A DNA stretch of 64,000 nucleotides from Dyadobacter sp. NIV53 (GCF_019711195.1 NZ_CP081299.1:992001-1056000), one strand, 5' to 3'. Shown: positions 43,375-52,888, counted from the stretch's first letter. The notes: generated by a model not told the origin, from the letters alone. Numbers and translations are program-made.

Positions 43375-46300
43375 AATCACGCTATCTTCAGGGTCAAAAC
43401 AATCTTCCTTTTCAAACGCATAAAGGAATGGTTACCCCATATTATCTAGCTCCTAATCTTCCACAACAGACCCTTGAACTTACTTATGACCAAAATGTAG
43501 AAGGGAGTTATTTAGAACCATATCGCGGACATGTCAGAGAATATGCAAATAACAATTTTATTAACTCTAACGACCGTAGTGTGAACCGAAATGGGTTCCA
43601 TAACTTGACCAGAGTATTAAATGCAAATGAGACTTGGGGTGCTAATCACCAGGAAGCTACTACTGCGCTCTGGGCAACTGAAAAAGCGTATGACTATTTT
43701 AACAATATTCACGGCAGAAATGGGACTAAAAATAACGGTTTTATCCCTAATATTTTGACTAACGTTCCTCAAAATGCTTTTAGTCCTAATTTTTATGGCC
43801 CTGGCTATTATCATGACATATTTGGCACGGCTGGCGACGGACAATTAATTATGATACAATCGTGGACCGGAGAAAGTTTGGCAACTTTAGATATAATAGG
43901 ACACGAGTATGCACATGGAGTTACACGATTTACATCCAATTTGGTTTATGAACGTGAGCCTGGTGCATTGAACGAGTCATTTTCGGATATTATGGGCTAT
44001 TGCTTGGAAAGAAGAACCCTACCTAATGACTGGAACTGGCTCTGTGGTGAAGATATTGCCCCGGGAAGACAGTTAAGAAATATGCAGAATCCTGCTGATG
44101 TTCCATTTAATGATGCGCGTGGGCAAATTCCTCAACCTTCCACTTATCTGACAGACCCATTGTGGCATGATGCAGTAGGTGATCCAGATGATGCTTTTGG
44201 TGTGCACATAAATAGCGGGGTAATGAATAGATGGTTTTACTTACTTTGTAGTGGGGGAAATCAGAATGGTAGGGCCGTTAATGCTATCGCTTTCGATAGA
44301 GCTGAACGATTACTTTACTTGGCATTTACCAGTTATATGACCAGTCAAGATGATTTTGCCGACGCCCGCACCGCTACTTTGCAGGCAGCTCAGCAGCTAT
44401 ACGGAAATTGCTCAGCTGAATACCGTCAAGTCGGAGAGGCGTGGGCAGCTGTGGGAGTGGGAACTGGATCTGGATGTGCTGTCAATTGTAGCTTTGCTAT
44501 CTCGGCTAATGCAAATCCAAGCGCAGCTTTAATAAATGCCACCACTACCTTATCTTCAGCTTGCACTGGAACGGGATGTACAGGAGTTAATTACACCTGG
44601 ACGGGAAATGGGGTAAATCAAATTGGTCAAAGTATTAATATTGCCGCTCCAGGTTCAGCCGGTAACTATACTTATACAGTTTCAGCAACACAGCCAGGTT
44701 GTACAACAAAAACAGCATCTGCTGCATTAACTGTAAGTACGGGTACTATTCAGGCCTGTGCTGTAAACAAAGTACGTTTATGGTTTAGGGCACCAGGGGA
44801 TTGTTGTATGGATCGTTTGAACGGAGCAACAATACAAGGGTCTACAAATGCAGGAACTACCTGGACTACATTAAGTACAATCAGCCAAAATGGAACAGGA
44901 GGTTGGCAGGAGTTTACTTTCACTAACACTGTATATTACAGTTCCGTCAGGTTTGTGGCAGGCAGCACAGGTTGGGGCGAGTTAGGTGAGCTTGAATTTT
45001 ATAGTGGGACGACAAAGATGACCGGTACACCATTCGGATCTGCAGGCAATAATAGCGCTGATAATTTTGATAAGGCTTTTGATGGCAATACCGGTACAAT
45101 GTGGCATGGGCCGACAGTTGGTTCTGTAAATAACGCCGGCCTAAGTGCAGTAGGCTGCGCTACCACGCCTCCAACCTGCGACTTTAACATAACTGCAAGC
45201 AGTACTATTACCAACAATCAGAGACAGCTAAATTACAATTGTATTGGTACTAATTGCAGTGGCGTAACTTATGCATGGAGTGGTAACGGAGTAAGCGGAA
45301 GTACATCGCCCCTTAATATAACAGCGCCAACCACTGCCGGTACTTATACCTATACTGTTACAGCCAGCAAAAGCGGATGTACTAATAAAACAGCCACTGT
45401 TCAGATCGTTGTCGGAAGTACAGATAATACATTTACTTGTTCGGGTGTCACTTTTACGGAGGGACAAATTATAGGTAATGCGGGCCCTGGTAATGCAGTT
45501 GTACGAATTATGTCGGGTTGTCCTATGGTATATTGGGAAGGTGGATCTTCTAGTGGGCGCACTAGTATTGATTGGTTAGCTTATCTTACAGGTAAAACTA
45601 TCAGTGATGCGATACTTACTTCCTGTCTGAAATGGGATGGACAAAGTTGCACTACCACGCCCACAACCTGTGATTTTAACATATCAGCAAGCACCACGAC
45701 CACTACCAATGGTCAGAGGCAGCTAAACTACAGTTGTACTGGTAACAATTGCAGTGGCGTAACTTATGCATGGAGTGGTAACGGTGTTAGTGGAAGTACA
45801 TCACCCCTTAATTTTACGGCTCCAGCTGCTGCGGGTACTTATACCTATACGGTTACAGCCAGCAAAAGCGGGTGCAATAATAAAACAGCTACTGTTCAAA
45901 TTACTATTGCTGCGGGTAACACTTTTACATGTTCAGGTGTCACTTTTACAGAGGGTCAAATTATTGGTAATGCAGGTCCTGGCAATGCGGTTGTACGCAT
46001 TATCTCCGGTTGCCCTATGGTATATTGGGAAGGTGGATCTTCAAGCGGCCGCACCAATCACGACTGGTTGATATATCTTACTGGTAAAACCATTAGTGAT
46101 GCGATACTCACTTCCTGCCTGAAATGGGAGGGGCAAAGTTGCAGCCTTAGAATTGGTGTTGAAGAAAAAGACAATGTACAGATTAAATTAAATGAGCTTG
46201 TAGTTTCTCCAAACCCTAATACGGGCGTATTTGAAGTTTCGTTTTATCTTCAGAAAAATAAAAAAGCAACTTTATCAGTAATTGATGTGAGAGGAACTAG

Positions 46301-46439
46301 TAGATTTGAGCAGTCAATAATTGGCAAAGGTGTACATACAGAAAAAGTGAATTTGGAAAAACATCCATCCGGGACTTATCTTGTACAGTTAAGAAAAGAT
46401 GATGGTGTTGAGATCAAGAGGCTGATCGTCATAAAATAA
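43365..46439 (+). CDS. M4 (thermolysin-like) metalloprotease with PKD-like and C-terminal repeats, T9SS tail
   Basis: Frame of 1024 residues encoding the catalytic half of a secreted thermolysin-type protease. The zinc site is HEYAH (His180-Glu181 to His184), the third ligand lies in GALNESFSD (Glu204), and a downstream His is in FGVHINSGVMNRWF. After the catalytic domain (about residue 370) come PKD-like repeats (CSGVTYAWSGNGVSGST), a discoidin/F5-8-like domain around residues 460-600 and two near-identical copies of TFTCSGVTFTEGQIIGNAGP. The T9SS tail is LVVSPNPNTGVFEVSF. Signal and propeptide are in the broken upstream frame. If the breaks are read errors, the enzyme is secreted and self-processed. 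Confidence 0.9.
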   Translation: MPIKSRYLQGQNNLPFQTHKGMVTPYYLAPNLPQQTLELTYDQNVEGSYLEPYRGHVREYANNNFINSNDRSVNRNGFHNLTRVLNANETWGANHQEATTALWATEKAYDYFNNIHGRNGTKNNGFIPNILTNVPQNAFSPNFYGPGYYHDIFGTAGDGQLIMIQSWTGESLATLDIIGHEYAHGVTRFTSNLVYEREPGALNESFSDIMGYCLERRTLPNDWNWLCGEDIAPGRQLRNMQNPADVPFNDARGQIPQPSTYLTDPLWHDAVGDPDDAFGVHINSGVMNRWFYLLCSGGNQNGRAVNAIAFDRAERLLYLAFTSYMTSQDDFADARTATLQAAQQLYGNCSAEYRQVGEAWAAVGVGTGSGCAVNCSFAISANANPSAALINATTTLSSACTGTGCTGVNYTWTGNGVNQIGQSINIAAPGSAGNYTYTVSATQPGCTTKTASAALTVSTGTIQACAVNKVRLWFRAPGDCCMDRLNGATIQGSTNAGTTWTTLSTISQNGTGGWQEFTFTNTVYYSSVRFVAGSTGWGELGELEFYSGTTKMTGTPFGSAGNNSADNFDKAFDGNTGTMWHGPTVGSVNNAGLSAVGCATTPPTCDFNITASSTITNNQRQLNYNCIGTNCSGVTYAWSGNGVSGSTSPLNITAPTTAGTYTYTVTASKSGCTNKTATVQIVVGSTDNTFTCSGVTFTEGQIIGNAGPGNAVVRIMSGCPMVYWEGGSSSGRTSIDWLAYLTGKTISDAILTSCLKWDGQSCTTTPTTCDFNISASTTTTTNGQRQLNYSCTGNNCSGVTYAWSGNGVSGSTSPLNFTAPAAAGTYTYTVTASKSGCNNKTATVQITIAAGNTFTCSGVTFTEGQIIGNAGPGNAVVRIISGCPMVYWEGGSSSGRTNHDWLIYLTGKTISDAILTSCLKWEGQSCSLRIGVEEKDNVQIKLNELVVSPNPNTGVFEVSFYLQKNKKATLSVIDVRGTSRFEQSIIGKGVHTEKVNLEKHPSGTYLVQLRKDDGVEIKRLIVIK

Positions 46440-46465
46440 CGCCTTATTTAAAAAGTATAATTCAG

Positions 46466-46508
46466 GATGGTTGGTAGCAATTTACATAGGCTATCAACCA
46501 TCTTTTTT
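46466..46508 (+). terminator. Rho-independent terminator of the M4 protease gene
   Basis: GATGGTTGGTAGC (46466-46478) pairs with GCTATCAACCATC (46490-46502) with one G-T pair and is followed by a T run (46502-46508). Textbook intrinsic terminator 27 bp after the stop. Confidence 0.88.
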
Positions 46509-46526
46509 TATTGTTAAAACAGCGAG

Positions 46527-46568
46527 ACTAGGCGTCCCCGACTAGGCGTCCCCGACTAGGCGTCCCCG
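46527..46568. repeat. Three tandem copies of a 14-bp unit
   Basis: ACTAGGCGTCCCCG occurs three times in tandem (46527-46540, 46541-46554, 46555-46568). The unit is GC-rich in an AT-rich intergenic region. No function is known; it may be a minisatellite remnant of an inserted element. Confidence 0.9.
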
Positions 46569-46786
46569 AGATGTGCGTTTGTTAAACTTAATAAAGCATT
46601 CCAACAAGCACCTTGAAAACGCTTAACCATTAAGCCCGGTGTGGGCAGTACCAATTGCAAATCGGTGTTAACTACTTATCAGCGTGCAAGTAAAAAAGCT
46701 TTATATAGGATTGGTTTACTAATGAAATTTTCCATTCTGAGTCTGATTGTTTTATTGGTGGCACACAATATTTTACCCGTTTTGAT
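46569..46786. other. Gene-free stretch with an orphan signal-peptide-like frame
   Basis: ATG 46722 opens only 22 codons (MKFSILSLIVLLVAHNILPV, then LI, stop at 46790), a signal-peptide-like stretch with nothing after it. It may be the start of a deleted gene or chance. The rest holds no other feature. Confidence 0.35.
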
Positions 46787-47785
46787 CTAATTCCGGTTCA
46801 GTAACCAACGATACATATCTCCACCAACTTTGTCCCAGTTGTATATTTCATAATTTATATTCCCATTTTTGTCTACAAGGAAAAAGTTGTGATCCAGCCC
46901 GATATACGCATGAAAGGTGAAGTTTTCTTTCTTTTCCCTGATCGTTTCGACCCTGAAAAAATCGTTGTAAGGTGAACAATAATCGTTTGTCCCATAACCT
47001 ATTAAAACCGGGATCGACAGTTTTTTCAGATAATCCCAGGGCGGTATAGAAAATTGATAAGTAGCCTTGTTCGAGTCACCCAAACCTGCTATTTCATCCG
47101 GATTTTCAACCACACTTTTCCAGTAAACAAAACCTTCCTCGGCAAGTTCGCTGCTATCCGTTTCATTTTTGCGGCTTCTTTCAATGATCGACATAATCCG
47201 GCCGGATGGATTCCCGCTCAAATAAATAAGATGAGTTACAGCCCTGGAAGTACTTGCAAGTTTTGCAGCAATGGTGCTTCCCTCCGAATGGCCTGCCACA
47301 ATAAGTTTCTTGCTCGAAACCCAATTCTGTTTCTGTAAAAACCGGATAACTGCCTTGTTTCGCTCTACATAATAATCCAGATAATTTCGCTCTGTATACG
47401 CCAGTGGAAATTGTTTTGTATCCGGATCTATATAATTCAGGTCACTAGAGAGCTCATTTTTGTCGGTTAAAACTGGGATATAAGGTTTCCCAATAATTGC
47501 TACATGGTAGTTCAGCGTTAAACTATCCAGATTGAAAGGGAATATCCCAAACGTACGCGTGGTGTCGTATGTAACAATGAGCGGCCTGGGTAAAGACCCC
47601 TGTATAAAAAGCAGTAAAGGTTTAGTGATCAGCTCATCTCCTTTTTTTGATTTTACCAGAATATCTACCTGATCATTTTTGTAAGCAGTGGTCAGGTGCC
47701 GTAATCCCAGACTTTCGGGAGTAGGCAGTTGCCCATAAGAATGGATGCTTAAGATCAAAAAAATAAAAATAACGCTTTTTGTCAT
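46787..47785 (-). CDS. Secreted alpha/beta-hydrolase of unknown substrate
   Basis: From ATG 47785 the product has 332 residues and starts with a signal peptide (MTKSVIFIFLILSIHSYGQ). A longer frame would start at 47821, but the extra residues precede the signal, so 47785 is preferred. Nucleophile elbow GHSEGS (Ser about 165), a late aspartate in GYGTNDYC, and a C-terminal histidine in IGLDHNFF complete the catalytic triad. The fold resembles dienelactone-hydrolase/peptidase S9-like exported esterases. It is oriented against the M4 gene. Confidence 0.85.
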   Translation of the reverse strand: MTKSVIFIFLILSIHSYGQLPTPESLGLRHLTTAYKNDQVDILVKSKKGDELITKPLLLFIQGSLPRPLIVTYDTTRTFGIFPFNLDSLTLNYHVAIIGKPYIPVLTDKNELSSDLNYIDPDTKQFPLAYTERNYLDYYVERNKAVIRFLQKQNWVSSKKLIVAGHSEGSTIAAKLASTSRAVTHLIYLSGNPSGRIMSIIERSRKNETDSSELAEEGFVYWKSVVENPDEIAGLGDSNKATYQFSIPPWDYLKKLSIPVLIGYGTNDYCSPYNDFFRVETIREKKENFTFHAYIGLDHNFFLVDKNGNINYEIYNWDKVGGDMYRWLLNRN

Positions 47786-48246
47786 TGAAGGACTGTTTAA
47801 CAGGGGTTTTCCTGATACCATTGGAAGATGAAATAGGTGAAATTCTCCTTAAAACTAGTTTAAAAACAAACCGAATTGGGTAATCGCATATTTGAAGTTG
47901 CAATAGTTAAGCGGACAAAATGTTAAGCAGCGATTTCCAGGCCCGCCGATTTACAGTTAAAACAACCCTTCCTACAAATACCGCAATCCGGCAGCTTTTT
48001 TGATTGGTCAAGATTTAGTTAGCCTGTACCTCCATCAAAAATTATAACCTATACTGACCATCGTATTGCGTGGCACGCCGGGCATGAGAGTTCCTATACA
48101 TTTCTGTTACTGATAATTGTCGATCCCAAGGGCTGATATCCTTTCCAAAAGTACAGTAAATGCTCATCTTGTTACGAATATGGTGCTTTTTTACGTTTAA
48201 TCGCTATCTTGGCACCTGTCAGATTCATCGTTGCCCATAAAATTTC
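47786..48246. other. Intergenic region with a possible TonB-receptor tail relic
   Basis: Reading the minus strand at 48035-48100 gives GTLMPGVPRNTMVSIGYNF followed by TGA, the typical end of a TonB-dependent receptor (PGxPR, then final Phe). Upstream in another frame is DISPWDRQLSVTEMYRNS. Only the tail remains, so this would be a deleted receptor gene. A reverse-strand TTGTAGGAAGG (47968-47978) also occurs here. Confidence 0.35.
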
Positions 48247-48444
48247 ATGAACCGCTTCTTCCTTTCGTTTATTTTCTTTTTACTTTCTCAGTCCGTTTCA
48301 GCCCAGTCTACGGATCAGCAGCTGTCAAAATATGTTGCTTCTGAATTATTTGGTTCATCGTCATTTTTACCCTCCAGGAAATCCGTATCGTTCTGCAACC
48401 GGCGAACCTGGCGCCGCCTACTGGCAAAATCGCGCAGACTATAA
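48247..48444 (+). pseudogene. Signal-peptide fragment of the frameshifted M1 aminopeptidase gene
   Basis: ATG 48247 gives MNRFFLSFIFFLLSQSVSAQ, a clear signal peptide, and then leaves frame in the T5 run at 48364-48368. Removing one T joins SSSF to YPPGNPYRSATGEPG in the frame open at 48332-50218. It therefore belongs to the same gene. Confidence 0.8.
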
Positions 48445-50218
48445 AATTGACGTAAGCCTGGACGATAAAACTGAGATAATCACTGGTAGCGAAACCATTA
48501 CCTACTCGAATAACAGCCCGAATGCCCTTTCCTTTTTATGGTTACAAATGGATCAGAATGTTTACAAAAAACATTCAAAAGGATTGGATGCCAAACTTTT
48601 TCTGAGCAAAAATGGAGAAGACGCGAACTTTGAAGGCGGTTTCGTTATTGAATCTATCTTTTTTAATAGTGCTAAGGGAACAGGTAAAGAAGCAGCATTT
48701 TTCATAAATGATACAAGAATGCGCATTCAGCTATCTGAACCGCTTGCTTCCGGCCAAAAGATTTCATTCCGGATTAAATACAGTTACAAATTCCCGAGAA
48801 ATTTCAAAAATGCTGACTTTAATGTGAACAGGACGGATGTGCTTTCTACCAAAAACGGTGATATTTATTCCGTAGCACAATGGTATCCAAGGCTTTGTGT
48901 GCTGGATGATGTGAGTGGCTGGAATACCCTCCCCTATTTGGGCAATGGAGAATTTTATCTGGAATATGGAAATTTCGACGTCAATATTACGGTTCCGTCA
49001 GCCTACATTGTGGAAGCATCGGGCGATCTGCTCAATCCGGAAGAAGTGCTGACCGCCATACAATCGGAACGCTGGAAAAGGGCAATGTCGTCTACTGAAA
49101 AAGTATTTATCCGTACCGCTGAAGAAGTCACAGATCCGGCTTCAAGGCCTTCAAAACCATTTTGTACATGGAAATTTAAACTCAGCAATGCGAGGGATTT
49201 TGCATGGACAGCTTCGAAATCATTCGTTTGGGAAGGAGTTGGAATTGCTTTGCCAGGCGGGAAAAAAGTATTGGGAAGTTCGCTCTACCCTGCCGAATCC
49301 AAACTGGCAGAAAGCTGGGAACGATCGGGTGAGTATATCAAATTCACACTTCAGTATTTTTCACAGAAATGGCACGAATATCCTTATAATAAAGCTGTTA
49401 ACGTTGCGTCCAATCTGGATGGAATGGAATATCCGGGACTCGTTTTCTGTGCAGCAAAGGATAAAGGGAATATGTATTGGGCAGTGGTCAATCATGAACT
49501 CGGGCACACCTGGTTTCCAATGATCGTAGGAAGTAATGAACGACGACACGCCTGGATGGACGAAGGATTTAATGCTTTTATGGATAACATGGCTACCAAA
49601 GATTTTAATGGAGGCGAATTTATTGGTTATCCGGAAATTGATATTCCCGTTGCCGGGCTTTTCGCGGACTCACTTGTTCCGGTCATGACAAGGCCTGATG
49701 TAATTCCGGGCAATGAAGTATATACAGTTCAATATCAAAAAGTTGCATACCTGTTAACGTTGCTGCGGGAACAGATTCTGGGTAAGGAGCAATTTGATTT
49801 TGCATTTCGTAAGTATATCAGCGATTGGGCATATAAACATCCTACGCCATGGGATTTTTTCAGCAGTATCAACAATTCAACGGGTGAAGACCTGAACTGG
49901 TTTTGGAAATCCATGTTTCTGGAAAATTACAAACTGGACCAGAAAATAACTAAAGTAGTGAATCCGAAAAAAGGTGTATACGAAAAAACACAGATCACGA
50001 TTGAAAACATGGAAAAAGCGGCGATGCCATTATGGGTTGAAATTACTTTTCAAAACGGTGATAAAGAATCGCACAACTTTCCGGTAGAAATTTGGGAGCA
50101 GGGTTCCGTTTATACTTTTACAACAGAATCCAACGGTGCAGTCAGCAAGGTCGTAATAGATCCGAAACGCATATTTCCTGATATGAAAGCGGGTAACAAT
50201 GTTTGGGAAAATAAGTAA
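48332..50218 (+). CDS. M1-family (gluzincin) aminopeptidase, main frame
   Basis: 628 residues from a TTG; the true start is ATG 48247 in the preceding frame (see the +1 shift at 48364-48368). The N-terminal beta domain (YWQNRADYKIDVSLDDKTEI) is followed by the catalytic region: NHELGHTWFPMIVGSNERRH with zinc ligands His, His and the following Glu in AWMDEGFNAFMDN (about residue 388 onward). Catalytic Tyr is probably in VQYQKVAYLLTLL. M1 enzymes remove N-terminal amino acids; this one is secreted. The conventional GAMEN-type exopeptidase motif is replaced by DGMEYPG, as in secreted Bacteroidota forms. Confidence 0.88.
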   Translation: MLLLNYLVHRHFYPPGNPYRSATGEPGAAYWQNRADYKIDVSLDDKTEIITGSETITYSNNSPNALSFLWLQMDQNVYKKHSKGLDAKLFLSKNGEDANFEGGFVIESIFFNSAKGTGKEAAFFINDTRMRIQLSEPLASGQKISFRIKYSYKFPRNFKNADFNVNRTDVLSTKNGDIYSVAQWYPRLCVLDDVSGWNTLPYLGNGEFYLEYGNFDVNITVPSAYIVEASGDLLNPEEVLTAIQSERWKRAMSSTEKVFIRTAEEVTDPASRPSKPFCTWKFKLSNARDFAWTASKSFVWEGVGIALPGGKKVLGSSLYPAESKLAESWERSGEYIKFTLQYFSQKWHEYPYNKAVNVASNLDGMEYPGLVFCAAKDKGNMYWAVVNHELGHTWFPMIVGSNERRHAWMDEGFNAFMDNMATKDFNGGEFIGYPEIDIPVAGLFADSLVPVMTRPDVIPGNEVYTVQYQKVAYLLTLLREQILGKEQFDFAFRKYISDWAYKHPTPWDFFSSINNSTGEDLNWFWKSMFLENYKLDQKITKVVNPKKGVYEKTQITIENMEKAAMPLWVEITFQNGDKESHNFPVEIWEQGSVYTFTTESNGAVSKVVIDPKRIFPDMKAGNNVWENK

Positions 50219-50386
50219 CCCGGATTTATTTTAAATAAATAGACCTAACATGAATTCTTTTGTATAACTATCGGCCGTCGGCATTCGGCTATCAAATTGA
50301 TGCATGGAATGAGATTTTAAATGATTGCCGACTGCAATACTGTTTTACAATGTAATTCGTGATAAGGCCTAATAATCCGGGAAATA

Positions 50387-50818
50387 TTAAGCCAAAAGTT
50401 CACTCTGGTCTCTTTTCTTCCTCAGCCCATCCTGAATTTCTTTAACAGCCTTTGGTTTGTTTTTAAGCACTTTATCCAAAACAGATTTTGGCTGGCCCTT
50501 CTTGTTGTATTTTTCACCCCATTCTATCAAATCCACTATAACGGGAACAAGATCAATTGCTTTTTCAGTTAGCGTATACAGAAATTTTGACTTGTTAAGC
50601 GGCGACGCCTTTTTTGTCACAAATCCCTGGCTATGAAGGGTATTAAGGCGATTAATAAGAATATTTGAGGCAATTTTCTCCTGAGAAGTCATAAACTCGC
50701 TGTATGACGTCTTCTCGTCCAGCATCATATCGCGGAGGATCAGCAAAGTCCATTTATCACCAAAAATATCGAGTGAGTAACTTACAGGACAATCAGATCT
50801 TGAAATAACCGGTTTCAT
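50387..50818 (-). CDS. HxlR-family transcriptional regulator
   Basis: 143 residues. The HxlR signature is CPVSYSLDIFGDKWTLLILR near the start with a conserved Cys10, then the recognition region EKIASNILINRLNTLHSQGF. Regulators of this family often sense quinones or aldehydes through that cysteine and control neighbouring genes. An inverted repeat lies about 17 bp upstream (50835-50851). The DMT transporter gene at 50949 lies upstream on the same strand. Confidence 0.93.
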   Translation of the reverse strand: MKPVISRSDCPVSYSLDIFGDKWTLLILRDMMLDEKTSYSEFMTSQEKIASNILINRLNTLHSQGFVTKKASPLNKSKFLYTLTEKAIDLVPVIVDLIEWGEKYNKKGQPKSVLDKVLKNKPKAVKEIQDGLRKKRDQSELLA

Positions 50819-50834
50819 AATATATATAAATAGT

Positions 50835-50851
50835 TATTGCAAAACGCAATA
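50835..50851. promoter_or_regulatory. Candidate HxlR operator
   Basis: TATTGC at 50835-50840 and GCAATA at 50846-50851 form a palindrome around AAAAC (also extended by G/T and G/C flanks). It sits upstream of the HxlR ATG (50818) on the minus strand, a normal position for autoregulation. Confidence 0.5.
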
Positions 50852-50948
50852 GCATTTGTTTAAATTCCAACAAGCTTTTTATAAGAACTTTAATTGTCAA
50901 ACATAAGAACTTTCAGGAGTGTAATTCTGCCCGGCATTGAAAAATATG

Positions 50949-51827
50949 CTAATCCAGTATAATCACAATGGAGCCCAAAACCATAATGAATGACCCAATC
51001 AGCTTTTTGCGAATATCCTGTTCATTAAAGAACTGATATCCAAGTAGTACGCTTCCGATGGAAGAAAGCTGAAAAAGTGACAATGCATAACCTACTGGCA
51101 TGTGACTGAGGCAATATAGCGTGCTAAATTGCATGACAGCGGCGCTAAGTACCAGGCAACATAACTTACCAAGACTGGCAAAACTGATTTTTCTGATTTC
51201 AGTTTTTGGATTAATTCCATGAAAAAGAAGAAAGCAAAAGGAGAAGATAGCTCCAAACCAGCACCAGCTTACCAAAGCGGCAGAAATGGATGTGATTAAA
51301 ATAATTTTCTTAACATAAACGGCTTCTATGGCTGTAAGCAGCAAGGCAAGAAACCTGAATTGTATTTCGCTCCTTTTAAGAAGTTTCCAGCTAAAACGTG
51401 CCTCAGTTGTATCCAGAATAAGATAACTCCCAAAAATAATCAGCGCAGTGCCTGCAATGCCCCAAAGGCCGGGAATTTCACGTAGTAAGATAAAACCGCC
51501 CAGCATTCCGATCAGGGATTTGTAGGCATTGATCGGGCCAAGAACAGAAATGTCCCCTTTTTCCAGTGCTTTGATCAGAAAGCCATTTCCGGCAGCACTT
51601 AAAATACCGGCGATTATGGAATAAAGCCAAAATTGCCCGGGGAAAGAATTCCAGCTGACGGTGAATGAAACAGCAATACAGGATATGGATAAAACAAAAT
51701 AGGTCAGGAAATTAATTAAAAGCGGATGTCTGCCCTGATTGATAAGCTGTTTTTGAAATACATTCCCTAACGGATTAGAAACAATTCTGAACAGGACTGC
51801 CAGGGAAGTGAGTAAGGTTTGGATCAA
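50949..51827 (-). CDS. DMT/EamA-type transporter
   Basis: 292 residues with about ten membrane helices in two repeats (FILLREIPGLWGIAGTALII, ALSLFQLSSIGSVLLGYQFF). This matches the drug/metabolite transporter superfamily with the EamA repeat. Substrate unknown; members export amino acids, nucleosides or other small metabolites. Oriented like the HxlR gene, 131 bp upstream of it. Confidence 0.9.
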   Translation of the reverse strand: MIQTLLTSLAVLFRIVSNPLGNVFQKQLINQGRHPLLINFLTYFVLSISCIAVSFTVSWNSFPGQFWLYSIIAGILSAAGNGFLIKALEKGDISVLGPINAYKSLIGMLGGFILLREIPGLWGIAGTALIIFGSYLILDTTEARFSWKLLKRSEIQFRFLALLLTAIEAVYVKKIILITSISAALVSWCWFGAIFSFCFLLFHGINPKTEIRKISFASLGKLCCLVLSAAVMQFSTLYCLSHMPVGYALSLFQLSSIGSVLLGYQFFNEQDIRKKLIGSFIMVLGSIVIILD

Positions 51828-51971
51828 TGTGCAGGCGTTGTAAGTATGACTTATTTATAAAATCATTTACACATTAATCTACTTAATGTTTGAAGCATGT
51901 GTTATCAAATTCTGTTTATAACCGGTAAGTATTTACTCCGAATCAGATGGATTTGTCGCAGATCTGTATGG

Positions 51972-52337
51972 TCAGTTACTTTTTTTGATAGCAGTGAGTT
52001 CAAGTGACCAGACATAAATAATGCCATTTGTTATACATGGTGGTCTGAGATTACCACTAACTAAATAATTGTATTCACCGACGTCGGAAGCAGGTAATCC
52101 TTTTAATGTTGTTGTATCACACAAGAACAGTGTTTTAGTGAAAGTAACGTTATTCACAGCATCTTTCAGGTTTATATATTTGCCAGCTGAGGCCACAATT
52201 TGAGCTGGTTCTTCGGTGATTACATAAGCCGGAATACCATCACAATCACAGCCCATTTTTTCGTCTATTTCCGAATGATGGCAACCAGCAGAAAGAAGGC
52301 CGGACAGCAACAATAAATGAAGTGATTTTCTGCTCAT
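51972..52337 (-). CDS. Small cysteine-containing lipoprotein, family member 2
   Basis: 121 residues with a lipoprotein signal (LHLLLLSGLLSAGCHH, lipid-attached Cys about 19). The mature domain has CDCDG, KTLFLCDTTTLKG and YNYLVSGNLRPPC, the same order as the lipoprotein at 42230-42616. The two are paralogues 9 kb apart, and each lies next to a large T9SS-secreted protein gene: this one is divergent from the ELWxxDGTxxGT-repeat gene. Confidence 0.8.
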   Translation of the reverse strand: MSRKSLHLLLLSGLLSAGCHHSEIDEKMGCDCDGIPAYVITEEPAQIVASAGKYINLKDAVNNVTFTKTLFLCDTTTLKGLPASDVGEYNYLVSGNLRPPCITNGIIYVWSLELTAIKKSN

Positions 52338-52774
52338 TATATATGTTTTATTTCAGGACTTCACTTTCTGTCGAAAGGTTGGAATGGAAGGATTTTTAAA
52401 GTTTTCTACGAAAAAAATTACCTCATAATAATCTGTTCCTGAATTCTTTGACTTAAATTAAAAGTCTGAGCCAGTTATTAATTAATATTTTCAATGTAGT
52501 AAGGCTAACTCTGTCATAATAAAAACAATTTCAGGTGAGTGTAGGTGTTAAAACTTTAAAAAACTTAACGTATATCCATTAACGTTAAGTTGTGGTTATT
52601 AAAACGAACTATTTTTGAAATAAGAATCCGCATATTACAAATTAGGTACTGGATATTGGCCAATTAATTGATATACAGCATTATAAACTCTTGTCTTTTT
52701 ATTAAAACAAGAAATTAATTGATATATTCACATAACATTTATAATTGTTCTAATAATTTTAAACCCTGCGTTAT
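52338..52774. other. Divergent intergenic region with a perfect 10-bp hairpin
   Basis: Between the divergent lipoprotein and ELW-repeat genes. AACTTAACGT (52562-52571) and ACGTTAAGTT (52582-52591) form a perfect 10-bp stem around ATATCCATTA. Because both flanking genes start outward, it is more likely an operator or RNA-end structure than a terminator. The rest is AT-rich. Confidence 0.55.
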
Positions 52775-52888
52775 ATGAAAGTACTGTTATTATTTCTTTT
52801 GGCGGTAATAGCTATGCCCTGTAAACTGACAGCCCAGAAAATCGAACTTGTAAAGGACATTAATAAAACACCTTTGAGTGCCTTCTGA
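52775..52888 (+). pseudogene. Signal-peptide fragment of the ELWxxDGTxxGT-repeat gene
   Basis: ATG 52775 gives MKVLLLFLLAVIAMPCKLTA, a signal peptide, and then KIELVKDINKTPLSAF before TGA. The following frame (52878) begins PSDYVREEAVANNLLFILAG. The shift lies in 52877-52883 and is not in a long homopolymer, so it may be a true mutation. The fused reading would be KTPLS-PSDYVREE. Confidence 0.65.

Noticed and set aside
46722..46790. 22-codon signal-peptide-like frame as a real gene
   Set aside because: Too short and without a mature part; kept only as a note on the intergenic region.
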